In this document: piece after piece, positions 13,001 through 28,000 of the stretch
How positions within the stretch are numbered: the first letter of the stretch is position 1
How the letters are laid out: each line of letters starts with the position of its first letter
Assembly (NCBI RefSeq): GCF_030936135.1
Contig: NC_082611.1
Location: 8,881,001 to 8,945,000, forward strand
From: Gavia stellata
Lineage: Eukaryota > Chordata > Aves > Gaviiformes > Gaviidae
DNA length: 64,000 nt
Direction: 5' to 3'
Position numbers and translations under genes: made by a program
Notes under the pieces: model-generated
Told to the model about the DNA's origin: nothing
Seen by the model: only the letters and a program-made list of their open reading frames with translations
Database searches by the model: none

Positions 13001-16000
13001 TTTAGTTCCCACTATCTCAGATGAGCACTGTTTTTACCTTCCTCTAGGATTGTATTTTTTTCCCTTTTCCTACCCGCATGTCTCCGTGCTGACAGAGGGA
13101 AGCTGTCTTGGGAAGAATGCATTTGATGCAGTGGGCTGTAGTCCTACTGCAATGAGGCAGCAGAGACAGAATTGCAGAAAGTCACCATCTGCTTTTGGAA
13201 ATCTGGTTAGTGCCACTTCTCTTCGAGCATCTGCAGGTCAGGAGTTTTAGAAGCTGAGCTTCACTGCTAAAAGCTGCACTGTTGGCCTTATCTACCCAAA
13301 AGTCATGGTTAGCTCCACTACTCTGGCTGCAGCTGCTGCTTTAAGGAGGTGCTGCCCAGGTCCACCTTGTCCCCTGCTCCTGCTTTTCTCCAGAGGTCAC
13401 AGCCCTCAGATCTCCAAGCATCTGCACTCGTACTACTTGCAGCCAACTGCACTTATAGATGCTTCCTAACCTCATTCTGTCAGAATGATCTGATGGAGCC
13501 TAAAAAGGACTTTTAAAACGTTGGATCATTTTGACAGACCGGGATTACAGAGTAGCTAGCCATGCAGAGATGGAAGCAGAGAGCAGATAACCTCCAGCAG
13601 ATGCTGGTGACACAAGGTGAAGATAGGCCGGCGATGGTACCCCGTTCACCTCTGGGTTTTCTGCAACCAAAACAACTTGTCTGACGGCACCCTAAGGCTT
13701 TTCCTTGCTGGAACAAAAGTATGTTTGGGAGAGTAGCTGCTCCTGGCAGTGCAAGCAACCACAAAGCAGCAAGAAGAGGTCACCCCCAGGGAGGAGTGCA
13801 GCACCAACAACAGGGATGGAGCAAAGTCTGACTTCTCTCCCAGCCCACAGGTGGCCAAGGCAGTGCTGCTCGGAGCCCAGACACCCTGCTGATGCTCTGC
13901 TCCAGGCAGTGTGCTGAACTGCAACCAGCACAGCACTCTGCCCTGACTGCTCTCGCACAGATCCTGCACTGCAGTCCCAGACGGGGAGAAGTTTTAGTCC
14001 CGGCCTCCCGCACTGCTGCTGCAGCATGGACATCATGTACGGGCTGAGCCCAGGGCAGAGACCTCTCTGAGGAGCTCAATAGGAGCTGCATTGCTGCACT
14101 CTGAAAGCAAGAGGTGCCAGTCGTGCTGCAGGAGTGGTGACGAGAGCTGAGACTGCGGCCCTGTTCCTGTCCATGAATCTACAGCCTGGCAAAGATAGAG
14201 GTCGTCTCTCTGCTGTGTTTCTGTAACTTGCACTCACCGGTAACATCCTAGTAAAGTCAGACTAAATGCATGTGGGGTTTTTTTTCTGCCCTAAAATTTC
14301 CCACTGATGGGTTTGTCCCTGCCTGTGACATGAAGGTGGGAGAACGAGCTTTATTCAGCTAATAACAGTCTCTTTCAGTCAGTCTGGTTTTATAGCACTG
14401 TAAACTATATTTAACATTGATGTAGACAGTTTAACACTCTGAACTTAATTCTCAGCAGGCCAATCAACAGCCTATGGTACTGCTTGCTGATTTTTCATTT
14501 ATGAAACAAAAGCGAGAAGCAAGCAACTGAAAAGCAATTCAGAAGTAAAAGCAGTTAAGTTTTTCAGCTGCCAGTAACTCCGAACTACTTGCCTGTTGAC
14601 TCTAAAGCAAGGACAATAGTCTTCTATCACCATCTCACATTATTTTTCCAATAAACAATACATATTCTTGCAGCAGTAGTGACATTGCCATAGCACAGTT
14701 ATTTTAGAACTGCATAGTTCAATAACAGCAAATCAAATTATGGATTTAATTTTCCTTCACAGACAGAATAGTTACCTGCTTGGCTTTTTCCTTCAAGGCA
14801 ATAAGCTGGGAGCTGTTAAAACCTGAGACAGTCCCAAGAAGTTCCACATTTTTGTCAAAAGTCCCTGCGTCCATGCATTTCAGTTCCTGAACTGACCAAA
14901 AGACATTTGCTTCTGCTAATTTAATAATTTCATCTGAAGAAGGAGCTCTGGTTCCCAGGCAATCTGGAAAAAAAGTCAAATAGCAAGAGTTTCTTCAAGG
15001 AGTCTGAAAAAAATAAACCAAAGCAATATAGAGATTTAAGAGGGTGATAGACTATGAATTAACTCCAGCTGATGTGATATTGATAAATTAATTCTCTTAC
15101 AATCAAATAATTTCTTTAAATATTTACATTGTTAACACCCTGGATGTAAAACTAGGATTTGCCTAACTTGCAAGAAATCTGTTATATTCTTTGTCCTCCA
15201 AAGGCACTGCATGCTGGAAAAGAAAATAGGAGCAGACATGTATTTCAGAACAGTTACAATATAGGTTGCCACAATAAAACTAAAATCTGGATGTGTGCAA
15301 TAAGAGTAACCAATATCTTGCAAGGTTCTTTCAAGCCTAATTCCCTAAAGGCATCAAAACCCAGGCAAGGGCTTATTCTGAGGTAAAACCACCATTCGCT
15401 GGGAGCCTTGCTTGAGTAAGAACAAAATGCAAACCTTTGGGATGACCTCAGTGGAAGTCACTATTCACAAAAAAATGTTGCAGCTGAATAAACTTCTCCA
15501 TGTTCAAAGAGCACATATGTGAATCTAGCTCTACAGGAAAGTAACAGACATGAGAGGTCCTTTTACTCTGAAATACCCTGACAAAGATGTATGTCTTGTA
15601 AGACTTGCCTGACATTTAAACAAGGTGAAGACAGAAGCTGGATGTGTCTGAGAAGCACAGTGCTTGTTCTTTATGTCAAGCATGTAGTTAAAATGTCAGG
15701 ATCTAGAGAGGGCTGTTCACTTACAACAGATCTGTTTGGACAAACTCCATTTAAAAATCTTATTTATGGTCAGGTTCTGGCCCTATGCATGATCAAACGA
15801 GACAGTTTCCATTGTGTGTTTTAACAAATCCTGGTCTTTGCTGGCATAGTCTACCTCTAATATTAATGGAAAGCAGAAATCAGAATCCTAATATGGTTGC
15901 TTGCTGCTCTCTCTCCTGTCACTCATTTAGGAAAACCTTATTAAGTAATTATCTAAACCAAATAATTCCTACATGTCTTCAGATACCGTCATTACCAGTA

Positions 16001-19000
16001 AAAAGCAAGAATTTCACAGATGCTGTGCCTGAGCTAAGCTCCCCCAGATAAATAAATTAAAGCTAGGATGTACAAAGTAGATTTGTACTTTGAAAGGAGG
16101 CAGAGAAGGGATTTATTTGCATCAAAGGAAGCTGCAGTAGTGGGTAGAACACTGAAAAGACTGAATCTGTTGAGCAAACGAAAATGTTGTTCAGCTTCCA
16201 CTGTACCAGCTGATGTTCTGCTCTCCCTTTACACCGCCCTCTTGTGAAGCTGCATTGTTTCACTTTCCCCTGCTGCAAAAGGTCAGCTTTTATCATGTAA
16301 ATACTACCCATCCAGTCACAATGCAGTTCCCTTCCCCAAGTCATGAAAACCTAATATTTTGTGTGCTTGGAAAAAAAACATTGATTTTATTATTTGTAAT
16401 ACATCAGATACATTGGCGCGATTACGGAGGGAAATACTAATCAGACTCCTGGCTTTGCTTCCTGTATCTGATGCTACTTCACTCTTCCTTTTGCTATATA
16501 ATCACATTTAGTTTGATGAAGAACATATTATATATATAATATACTATAACATCTCGGTGCTTGAGGTAAGCAACTTGAATTCCTTTTCCAGCACTGCCAC
16601 TACTTTCTGGTCACATCTCGGACACACGATTCCTGACTTTTGCCTCACATGTTCCACCTTGACTTAAGCACCACCTTTGTTTCTATCTTGATGTAGACAT
16701 AGATGTAAGAACTCTGTCACTGGTAATTGTTAACTGTTATTAATATTAGCTCACAACTGGACTGTGGGAAATGTAAAGTAGCAGGTTGGTAGCATGAAGA
16801 GCATCAGTGTTATTCTAGAGCCATTTCCATAGTACCCAATTTTCTAGTGATTTACAAATCAGCCATAAAACTACACTCCTTATTGAAACCACCATATGAG
16901 TTGTGTGGAGTTGATAAAATTATGTTTGGTAACAGAACTTCAATACCACACTTGGATTGCAGAAGTATTTCTTAGACTAGTACAAACAATCCTTCAATTT
17001 TCCATGTCCCAGACTCCCCTCCCAGCTGAGCTTATGCACCCCAACTGAAGAATGAGAAGCGTCCATAGCCTTGGAGCCAAGTTATCCTTTGACAAAGATC
17101 ATTAGCTTCACTGGCAGGTTTATACTGGTCTTGCAATGCAGATGAGACAGCTCTACAACTGCACCGGACATGAGTTAGTCTGATCAGAGAAGTCTTTGGG
17201 ATTCATGTTATTGTCTTCCAGAGGCCTAAAAAAGCACGCGTAAGGACACAAGCATACTGAAATACTTGACGCCGAACCTTTAGTCCTGTGACCCATGTCT
17301 AAAGAAATATGATTGATGATCTGATGGTTTACTTGTTCAAGGAAGAGTGAATTTCATGCACACAGATGGACTAATACTCTGCTATTCCACCAGCTTGATT
17401 CTGCTTTTTTAGAGCATGATAATTGTGTAATGACTCCTCTGATCAACAGAGGTCATGTTTTTTTTCAAGGTATGCAAAAATACAACACTGTAGAACACCC
17501 TCTGTCTCTCTCTGTATATGAATACAGCATCATCAGGGGCAAATTCATTCCCAGAGACACACAGTCATCATTCAGAGTTGCTGTTATACAAGCAGACGGA
17601 TTTCCACAGTGGCTCAGGGCTTGCTGAGAGCTTGGACCTGTATTCTGTTAGGCAGAGAACCAATGGGGAGATTTTCAAAGACACAGAGGCAGACAGTACC
17701 AAAGTCCGTTAAATTGTTGGGCTCTAAATTCCCATTAGTGCTTTCAAAAGCCTCCGCCACAGCAGGGTTGTTTTCCATGGCACAGGACGGCATGGCTTAA
17801 AAATTCTGCCTGGGTGAATTTCAAGTAAGAGAAAGGATACAGTTACTGTAATAATAGAATACAGTCAAAATATGTACCTCATACGAAGAAAATGATCCAT
17901 TTGTCACCAGAGATTCTAATAGATTAGTTTGGTTGCTAATAAAATACCTTTTAGATTGTAACAAACTTTGTCCATTTGGACAGACAACAGTGCCACCAAT
18001 GTCAGATTTAAGAACAGCTGAGTCAACATATGCTCATGTCTGGCAAAGGATTAACTACATGCAATCTTTTGGCACGACAGTGACTTGTCACCTTCACAAC
18101 TTTTTAATTCAAGGATTTTCACTTAGATTACAAAGGAAAATAAAAATAAACAAAAAAGTAAAAATAAACAAAACTCCCTAATTCAGATCATTAATCTTTT
18201 TCCTTTGTGCACTCAGGAACATTCCAGGAGATGCTTAACCATACAATCCTGTAACAAAATTAAATGTTTCAGCAATTGGTCAATGCATGAGACAACTACA
18301 GGCAACAGAATGAAGCCTCTCCCTGTTTTTGCTAAAAGTCTGAACCTGTTTAAGTTACTCAGTGCTTTACTTTTTATTGTTTGTATTCTCAGAATGCATT
18401 TGATGAGAAGGTGAAACCAAAAGTCTGTTTGAACTGCACCATCACAGCCCAAAATGGCACCATTGTAAATGTGGCACTTTGCACAGATACCAGGTGACAT
18501 ACTCACCAGGTCTGGTGAAAGATGATTTGATGTTGGCAGTGGCACTGGAGACAGACTCAAATAGAGTTGATAGAAGCTCTTCAGCTGAAGAAATTGGTCC
18601 AGTTGTCTTTGCTATTTGTAAAATGATATCAGGGAACTTCAAAGGGAAAGAAAGAATAAATAAGGCTTCTTTCTCCCTTTAAAACAAACCAATTTGCAGA
18701 GAAAGACTTGTGCAGACCTCAGCAAAGTAGGGGTTAGTAACAGCTCAGCCTCCTTCCTATTTGTGCAGATGTTTCAGAAGAGGACAGTAAATTAGCTGCT
18801 ACTGAAAAGTCAACAGTTTGAGGGGCAAAAAAATTAGAAACAAAGCAAACTCTCAGTGATCCTCCCTCTTGTATGCCCTCTCAGCTTCTGGCAATACCTG
18901 AACACTGCCTGATTGGAGTCTTTGTCCAGACCCTCCTGTAGCAATGAGTTCCACCATTTTAGTATGTGCAGTATGGAAAGTACTTTATTTTGTTTGTCTT

Positions 19001-22000
19001 AAATTTGCCAGATAAGTGTAAGGATTGAGGATAGGGATCTAATTAAATGATGAGAAATAACTTTAACCTGTTCACCTTTTTTAGGCTTTTTTGACCTCTC
19101 TCCTCCACCCTGCTAGACACCTTCCTTTCAGTTGAAGAGTCCTATTCTATTTGGTCAATTATAAGCATTATCTCCTGAGGAAAAGTTGCTGACTGTGCTC
19201 ACATATTTCTGCTGAAGAATGAATTCCTCATTCCAGGATACTGTACTCCTATACATAAAAATTACACAATTTTAAGAACTAAAGAGGGCAAAGAAACTAC
19301 AAAGTGCAATGCTGAGGCTGTCAGTTACTGTTATGTGTGCTACACTGACCCTAGGGCAAAGGCCCACAACAGTAAATGCTAATTTGATCAGTATGATCCC
19401 ATTATTAACAGGATAAGAAACATAACTTTTATGATTGGAAGGCAGGGGAATGGAGGAAACAACACTGCAAGGTGTAAAGTACTAAAAATGTTTGAGTCTG
19501 CGTCACTATAAATGCACCTTTTTTTTTTTTTTACATGACAATGTACAATTATCATTGTATATGTGCAAATAATTGTTTGTACTACCATTACTGTAAAGAA
19601 GAAATCTCAGAAATTTTGATGGAATCAAGAATGTGTGAAACATTAACACATGGTTCCTTGCCAAGAGAATCATTTACCTAGTTTAGCATTCAGGTTACAT
19701 AATTTAGACTGCATTATGACATTCCCAAATCCAAATTCTAACATTATCTTTTACAAATTTAAAACTTATAATAAAAACATACCTTTTCAGCAAGGACGTT
19801 TAACTCCCCTTTTGACAGCAGTGCTATGAATGGTCCAACATCTAATGTTGTTTCAGCTGTCCAGATGTTTGGGGAGCTGAAGAAATATTTTGGAAAATTA
19901 TATTAATGAAAAATGTTTGCAATCAAAAGTATACTAAAAATTCAGAGTTTTTCTTATACTATATTATATAAGAAACACAGACACTTCTATGTGAATGTGA
20001 TGATTCATGCTTATTAACATCAGATTGCATTTTCTCACCTCTCTGTGATGTATAGGGCATTAGTGGAATTCTCAATATATTCAGAGAAAGCCTTCAAATA
20101 TTGTGGTAACGGAGCTCTCTCTCTCCCTTTCAATAGTCATAGTGTTCTTAGCATTACAGTGTTCAAGCAAGGAGAAATAATTCTTCTTTTAAAGGAAAAT
20201 TTACCATTTTCCATCAGGTTCATACAATAATAGTCTGCAGAATGGTATCCAAAGAGAAGTAGAAACCTCATAACCAAGATTGAAACCATCCTTTTTCCAA
20301 GAATCTTATCCTAAGGACCAATGTGGCTAATACTTCAAGCAAGCAATACTTGCCAGTACTTGCTTATGAATTTAAAAACCCCTCCTCAATTCCAGTATTT
20401 AACTATCTGCAGGTGTACAGGGGCTGTTTTTCGTTGGTGTTGGGCAACTGTAACTTTCCCTGATGTCAGCAGGAGCTGTGGGTGCTCAATATTTCTGTAA
20501 AACAGATCCATGAACACTTAGGAGAAGCAGACAGTTTCCCCCTCATTCTGAAAAGATTGAGAACACTAAACAACTCAGGAAAGTAACTCAGTGCGGCACC
20601 AGTCTGCTGCTAATGCTGCCTTTTTAAAACTAAGGGACAGAAACACGAAACATAGGTGATGGAATAGAAGGTTTAAATCCATACCTCATTAGCTCTGTAT
20701 TTTTACTGTCTGCTATTTCATTCATCTGCAATGTCAAGAGTTATGGAAGGCAGATCTAACACCCTGGAGAGCCACCTTTAATGACACCTATGCCATTTCT
20801 GTATGAGAGATCAATTCTAGGGTAGGCACCATATCTCTTGAAATAACATGCTAAATTATTTGTAGGAATTTCAGGTCTTAAAAATTAAGTTCAGGTTCAG
20901 TTCTGAGTGGTGCTGGGTGTTTCAAAATGTATGTAGCTTAGCACTATGCAGGTTTGACCTGTTTGTTTGTTACAAATCTGACAAATGTTAGCCAACCCAG
21001 TTGGTGGTTGACTTAAGAAAGCACTTGGATAAATAATTTTCAGCCTGAAAGAGCCTGAAGAAGATGGTAGTAACAAATCTGTTACTAGCACAGGTTCTCA
21101 CATAAAACTTTGGTTTGTTGCTCCACTATGAGGATGTTTGACTAGACAAATATTTTCTAAATATAAAAAAAATACTATTTATCACAGTGTGTCATGATTC
21201 AATAAAATGGATCTGTATCAAGATTAATGCAGGGATGGGATCTGGTGGAAAATATAGCTATTCCATTAATAGAAAAATGCTGACTAGGAGGAAGCTGAAT
21301 GAGCAACTAAAATGATTAGGTGGATCAAGTGACAGGCTTCGGGGCTGAAGGGATGGTTAGAAACTATGCATTCAGTCTCCCTTTTCAAATGCAAGATACT
21401 TCTAAGAGACAATGCAAGAGAGAAACAGTATATTCTTGTCAGATAGAAGACGGCTTTGTTTTTTGCATGACTGATACACCAGTGTGGTTCCAATCAGCCT
21501 CCTAATCTGAGTCATTAATGACATCTAACTCGCTGTCCACTTTGTTGTTTCATTTGGTTGAACTTTCTATCACTCCGCTTCACCTCTAGCTCCCTCCCAT
21601 TACCCCAGGTGCTTGCAGTCTTCTTTATTTCTCTTCTCACACCAGCACACTGAGTATCCCACTTCCATTTTCCCATTCTTTGCATTCCTGTGCCATTCTG
21701 CCTGTATTGCCCTTTCTCTTGCCATGCCAGAGAGTCTGTTTGCCTACCCCTCCTCAAACATTACACTTTCTCTCCTCTGGGACTTAAGTCATGCAGGGTG
21801 TCCCTGGGGCTGTATTTTGTTCCACAGTTACCATGTTACACACAAGAACAGAAATGTCATTCTAGTGGACAGAGACCCCAAGCTTGGCCAGTGATAGAAG
21901 CTGCTTTGTGTTTTTTTCATTGCAGTTCTACCTGGGCAAAGCAAACGGTTGGTATTTGCATGGCTTAACGATTATCATAAGCAAGGTAGTATATCTAATA

Positions 22001-25000
22001 CCTTACCCATATAACTCGAGGAGTTTGTATTTAATTTCAGACTTCTGCTCGTGGCTGAGCTGTTGGCAGAGTTTGAATTGATGAAGGGCTGTTGCCATTG
22101 CCTTCAGGGACATTCTGCCGTGTAGAAAGGCTGGAGGTAAGTGGCAGATCAGATTTCCAAGTAGGTCAACATCGTATTCATCAGCAATGGAGCCGTTCTG
22201 AAACAAGAAGCATTTACCTTGTTGGCAGAGCTAATCTTGGCTCTTGCCCTGCATCACTCAACTGCATCACAACACATTTAAGCTCTGTGACCCTTTAAGG
22301 AACAAAGACACAACAGTTTGCACTGACAACTTAATCTACAATTTCTACCAAGACTGCTTTATACTTTTCGCTTTTACCAATGCAACCAGTGATATTTAAT
22401 AAGCACTTGTCAGAGCTTTCAGTGCATTCTTTATTCCATATTGAAGCACACATAAAAGATAATTAAAACTAAATCTCCTGCCACAATGTCTATACCCAGG
22501 TGACCACCCAACACCTGCAGAGGTGGTGCCAAAGGGGCCACCAGCTCTTGCTGTCAGAAGGCTTAGCTCTGAGGGGTTTCTCAAGCAGCTGCCAAAACAC
22601 TAGGGATTGTAGGGCTGGTTAGTATATATAAGGACATGAATATTCACAGCTACATCAAAGGACTAGTTTTCCCTAAAAACTGGTAACTGCAGCTCCGAGG
22701 CATCAGAAGTCACAAAATCCCCCTGGTACCACGATGCCCCTGAGGAGCTTCCCGTGCCATGCACAGGTCTACAGGAGTAGCACTGCTTGGAGCAAGGGGA
22801 AACAGCTCCAGGTGCAAATGCGTCAGCTCCAACTGTCCCGGCCAGTTCACTGTGTTCAGCAATGACATTTCATGAGAACACTTCGTAACATGCATGGAGT
22901 CAAGGAAAATTGTTAAGGAAGCTATAAAAAGGTTTCCTTAGGCAGGGAACAATAAAATTGAAACAGTACGCAAAAAACCTGTAAGAATACAGATGGGTAA
23001 GTCAAGAACTTATGTAGGTGGTGACCTCCGTTACTGTATGAAATTCAGTGCAGTAATATGTGCAAACAGAACCACCGAACGGCTGAGTTTGGAAGGGACC
23101 TCTGGAGGCCGCCCGGTCCAACTCCCCTGCTCAAATCAGGTCAGCTACAGCAGGTTGCTTGAGGCCTTGGCACTAAGAGCTCCTCTGAGCTGATTGTCTA
23201 AGCTGCTCTTACTTGTGATGATGAAGAATTGAGCATGTTGTGTTATTCCCTTTTGGGCTCTCAGAGTCCATCAGCTACGGTTTCACTGCACAAACACAGA
23301 GCAGGAGAGCCTATGTCTCAGGTTGCTGTCCGTATAGAAGAGACCATGAGCATGCGCATGCGGACCAGAGAGTACAAGTAGGCAGGATAACTTTGTGATG
23401 TACCACATGACAATAAAGGGAGAGAAACATAGTCAACCACTCTCACTTAGCTTGGAATTGTCAGTGGCTAATTACAGACTACTTTTTTTGCAGCTCCCCC
23501 TCCACTGCTGACCCCTCCTAGCCATACCTACCAAGCACTCCTGTACTTTTTGCAGAACAGCATTCTTTTTGTGAAGGCTTGGATTCAAAAGGTCCATCTC
23601 AGTCTTCCCCAGACTTTCAATGAAAGGGACACACAAAGGGCCTGAGACATACTCCAGGTACTCAATCCTGCAGAAAGAATTCAAAAAGTCTTAGAAAGTA
23701 GACCTGACCTTCATACACCCATAACCACACCCATAAAATCTGTGATGACGGAAAAATTTAGAGACAAGTCTGGACTTGAAAAATTATAAACCAGCCAGGC
23801 CAGAAAAGTTGCAATCAATCCACACCTTACTTTAACTTACATCTTTTCTTCCAGTTCATCAGCACATCAGCCTCATTTCAAAAAAAGGCTAAGGGTTATA
23901 AATAGCTGCAAGTGGATGAAAGTGCTCCGAGACGCTTTAACACCATATGAAACAAGACTGTCTACAGTTCAGAAACTTTTCCCCTTTCTCCTTTTTTTTA
24001 GGAACAATTCTCTGATGAATGAAGATGTGGTGGGTGGGTTAAGGAAAACAAGTAGTTTTAGAGTAGGCTTCCTTTTTATCGAAGTCCAAGAAGGCCTGCC
24101 AAATTAAACAAAATTATGCTCTTTCCCACCCAGAGTGGCAGGCAGCCTTTGCAAATAAAGCCACATCCCAAAGCTACACAAGCCCAGCCTTACCAGGGTT
24201 CGTAGGCAAGAGCACCAGAAACTTCTGATGGCCCTGAACAAGCAATACACAATTGTTGGCCAAGTAACTTGGTGCTGCAGTTTGTAAAAAGCCTTGTATT
24301 AAAGTCCTTCTATTATTATTTTATTGTTTTTAAATAGAGTAATGCCTTTTCAAACAGAATCGTTTTCTTTTCTTACTTTTTTCAATTAAAAATATTCCAA
24401 GAAAAGAATAGTTCTCATTCTCTTTTATCCCTTTAAGCATGTAGGACGAAAGAAATAAAGAAAAAGGGGAATTAAAAAGTTGTATAATTCCGGAGCTCCT
24501 ATCAAGGTACAATTACTATTTTTTTTCTAAGGAAAAAAGCTGTCACTGAATATTACTTGGCTATCTACATAATGCAAAGTTTTGCTAACTTACAAAAATG
24601 TCTTTAAACACACTGAAATGTTTTTAACCATACAGAGCAAGATGCTCAGGCAGTACCCAATGGCTTTGTTTTACATATCCACTCTCAAAAAATATCCACT
24701 CTCAAAAAAACCCTAAACAAATAAGCAAACCAAGTCTTACAACCTAGGGGGAAAAAAAGAAAAAAAAAAAAAAGAAAAAAAATCCAGCATAAACTACATT
24801 TAAGTCAGTTTTGTGATTCTAAACAATTATGCTCAAGAAAGCCCAATGAATTAATCCCTTCATTTTAGCAGACATCAGCAACAGTATAAGCAGCAACATT
24901 ATAAGCTTTTTCATTGCTGCCGCACCACTGCACTGTGATTCAGCCTGCGCACAGAGTGTTTCAAGAAGAACTGATTTCAAGGATGCAAAGGAATCCACAA

Positions 25001-28000
25001 CTGTGACAAAAATGGGCTATAGTAAAAGACATCATTTATTACCAACTTTCACTTGACATGGATTTCGGCTACAGTCAGTGACCACTTTTTATAAATTACC
25101 ATTTGTTTGAATCATCAGTTTTCTTAGGACTGAAAAAAGTGCTCAGAAGGACTACTCCACTACTCTGTACTGCTACGAATACAGTAACTTAAGATGTCGT
25201 AAGATGTAACTTACGGAAGCACCAATAAGAGGAAGGGAGGAATAGATGCATTGGAGACTTTCCAAAACTTCCAAGCCAAACAATTAACCTAAAACCAACA
25301 AAAAATTAACATCTTAAACATTTGGAAATTTTGAGGCATAAAGAAAATATGGTTTGTTTATTACAGCTTATAAATCAGCATATATAAAACTGTGCATATT
25401 ATCTTCAGAGAGCATTTTTCTTCGGCTTTTTAAAAACAGTTTAGAGTTTTCTTTAGTAGACATCAGAGATGAAATACCCTATATTTGGGTGCATGACAGC
25501 ATTTGTATGTTTTCAAAACTTACATGTATTTCCAAACAGATTCCTCATGAATTAGCAAGTTAGAAGGACTGTAGAAGTTTCTTGCAATTTATAAGTGACA
25601 AATGAAATTGTCAAAATGAAGTACGATAACAGACAAATTCACACATAAAAGACTTAAATGAAATACATAACAGACAAGTTCCACACACACAAGATTTTGA
25701 AAAAAATAAAACCAGAATTAATCAAATTCTAATTTACCTACAGTTTAGATACTGGGAAGTATGTTTATGTACACAAAATCTTTTTTTGGTTTTACCTGAT
25801 AGGGAGAAAGCAGATGAAGATTCTTTTCAAAGAATTTAAAAGTGTTTAAAAAAAAGTCTGTGCCCATACTTTCAATGAGTTGACAAGTTACTCCTTTCAC
25901 AAGCTGTCCTGTGCTGATAGGAAAAGCAAAGTTCAATCTTTTGAATATTTAAGCAGGATATAGGCCCTACTCCCCACAACCATGTCCTAAGATACAGTTT
26001 CTTGACTGCCTCTCTTTCCCCTTTCTTGTAATTGAAAGCCCATTGAAAGTAAAAGTATAATCAAATTGAAAAATATTGACTGAGCCTTAAAATATCAAAA
26101 CCTCTGCAATGCTTTGATCCAGATTTTGGATTTGGAGACCCATTTTAATGAGGAAGGTGAATTATCCTGTGGTACCAAGGAATGAATAAACATAAGACAG
26201 TACAAAATAACCACATTAGTGTTTATGTTTACCTCAAAGTCACTCTCATCACAAAACTAGACTTAAACTCCATTTCAAGAGAGACTATAATCCATACCTT
26301 AGCAGGTCAACAGGATAGTTTTTCTTAGACAGTAATTCATACAGATACAAAGCCTGAAATAAAACCCACCATATTTAAAGTTAAGCTTAGGTAATTCAGT
26401 TGTAAGAGGCAATAACTACTGCAAGGTTTTTGTATGCTTAACTCTCTTATGTACTCTAAAGGCATTTCTATGGTCCAGTTTGGCCAACCAAAAGGCTTGG
26501 CATCCAGCTCTGAATTTCTTCACAAAAGAAGACATCACTGACTGTCACTATGGGATGATGTTAAACATGTTAATGGCACACAACCGCAGAATAATTTAGG
26601 TTTGAAAGGACCTCCGGAGATCATCTGGTCCAACCTTGCATCTCTTGGGACAGACCCAAAGGGCTGACTGTACATGCAAATGCCTAGTATACGGTACTGG
26701 AAAGAGATAATTTGTGTGGCAGAATCTTGAAGACTTTTAAACTCAGCATATTAATGCTTCTCTTTCTGTAACATTATCTCATAATGCTTCCTAGGCTCTA
26801 AGTGACCTCTGGTTGTTTATGGAGATATATTTGGGGCAGTTCCTTCCTTTTACTTATGTTCCTTAAACACATAGGTATTACAACACTTTTCCTATTCTCC
26901 CATCATACTAAATTGCAGTGGAATGGGAACTGCATAATAATTTTTACCTGGCTGCTTCTTAGTTCTTTTTCTTTCGTCATTGAAGAATTATATCCAGTCT
27001 GCTTCCATAAATCACAAAGAGGTATTTCTTTAAAGAAAGCTCCTTGTATATCTTTGACTGATGAAGAAAAATCTCCAGATGCAGCTATCTAAAAAGAGGA
27101 ACAGATAAACACATGGCATTTCAGAACTAATAGTTAGATTTACAGGATTCGCCCTTCTTTCTATTCTGTGTAATATTTCTCTTAAGAGGATAAAGGAAAA
27201 CCACATCAGTATTAAAAATGCCACAGGACTAAGCAAGAGACAGCCTTCAAAATATACTTGATATTCAGAAAAAACACTGGAAATATTATCCATTGAGCTA
27301 AAACACATATCTTGGTGGCAACATTTTAAATCATGCTCTGCATATCTGGTTATTGTGCTCTTGTGCAGAAAGAACCTGCTACACACTCGAGTTTATAATC
27401 ACCTTCCTGAGGATCCCTTGCTGTTGTGCAGGCGATAAGTCAGATAAGTATTGGGATGTTGTGCCTCGAATAATCTGAGAAAGCTCCTTTGGGTTCATGC
27501 TGTAGAATGACTGGGTGTTAATACCAGTTACCAATGCGCCCATTTGACTAACATTATAAAATGATAAAACCTGCAGAGATAACAGCACAAACAAACAGAA
27601 AGTTTTCTGGCTTGTGAACAGCAGATATATTTAAAAGCAAAAGTTAATAAATAAATCAAAACTATTATTGTTGAATACTTAATACATTTCTTGACTGGGG
27701 ATGCACTTTCCTCAGATTTCTTTCAATTCAGACAAGACTGTCCAGGGAACAAATGCGACAATTTTTTCAGAAGCTCCTTTTTTTGAAACTTCAGAGAGGA
27801 CCTTGATTACTTCCACCACAGTATATTTGAATATATAGTCTGTGATCTCTGATCATGCAAATTCTGCCTAGGGCAGTGATACAGACAAAATAATATACAC
27901 AACTGCCAAATGCAAATAGTCATTCTCTCTGTTACTACAGCATTCCTTTGGGAGGTACAGCCTTGGATATTTTTATTTGATTTAAACAAAATCTTCAGAT

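Larger units (their letters stand above)
22198..25214 (-). other. OTOA: OTOA introns 18 and 17
   Basis: Intron sequence around exon 18. Intron 18 contains the CR1 copy at about 23.06 kb. Intron 17 contains a long purine run at 24746-24782 and a short tandem duplication of ATATCCACTCTCAAAAA near 24675-24709. Nothing else recognised. Confidence 0.65.

Noticed and set aside
13646-14091. Overlapping minus-strand open frames of 103-114 codons
   Set aside because: Several frames are open at once in a GC-rich block, which follows from few stop codons. None resembles OTOA or another family, and exons 22 and 23 join in frame without them.
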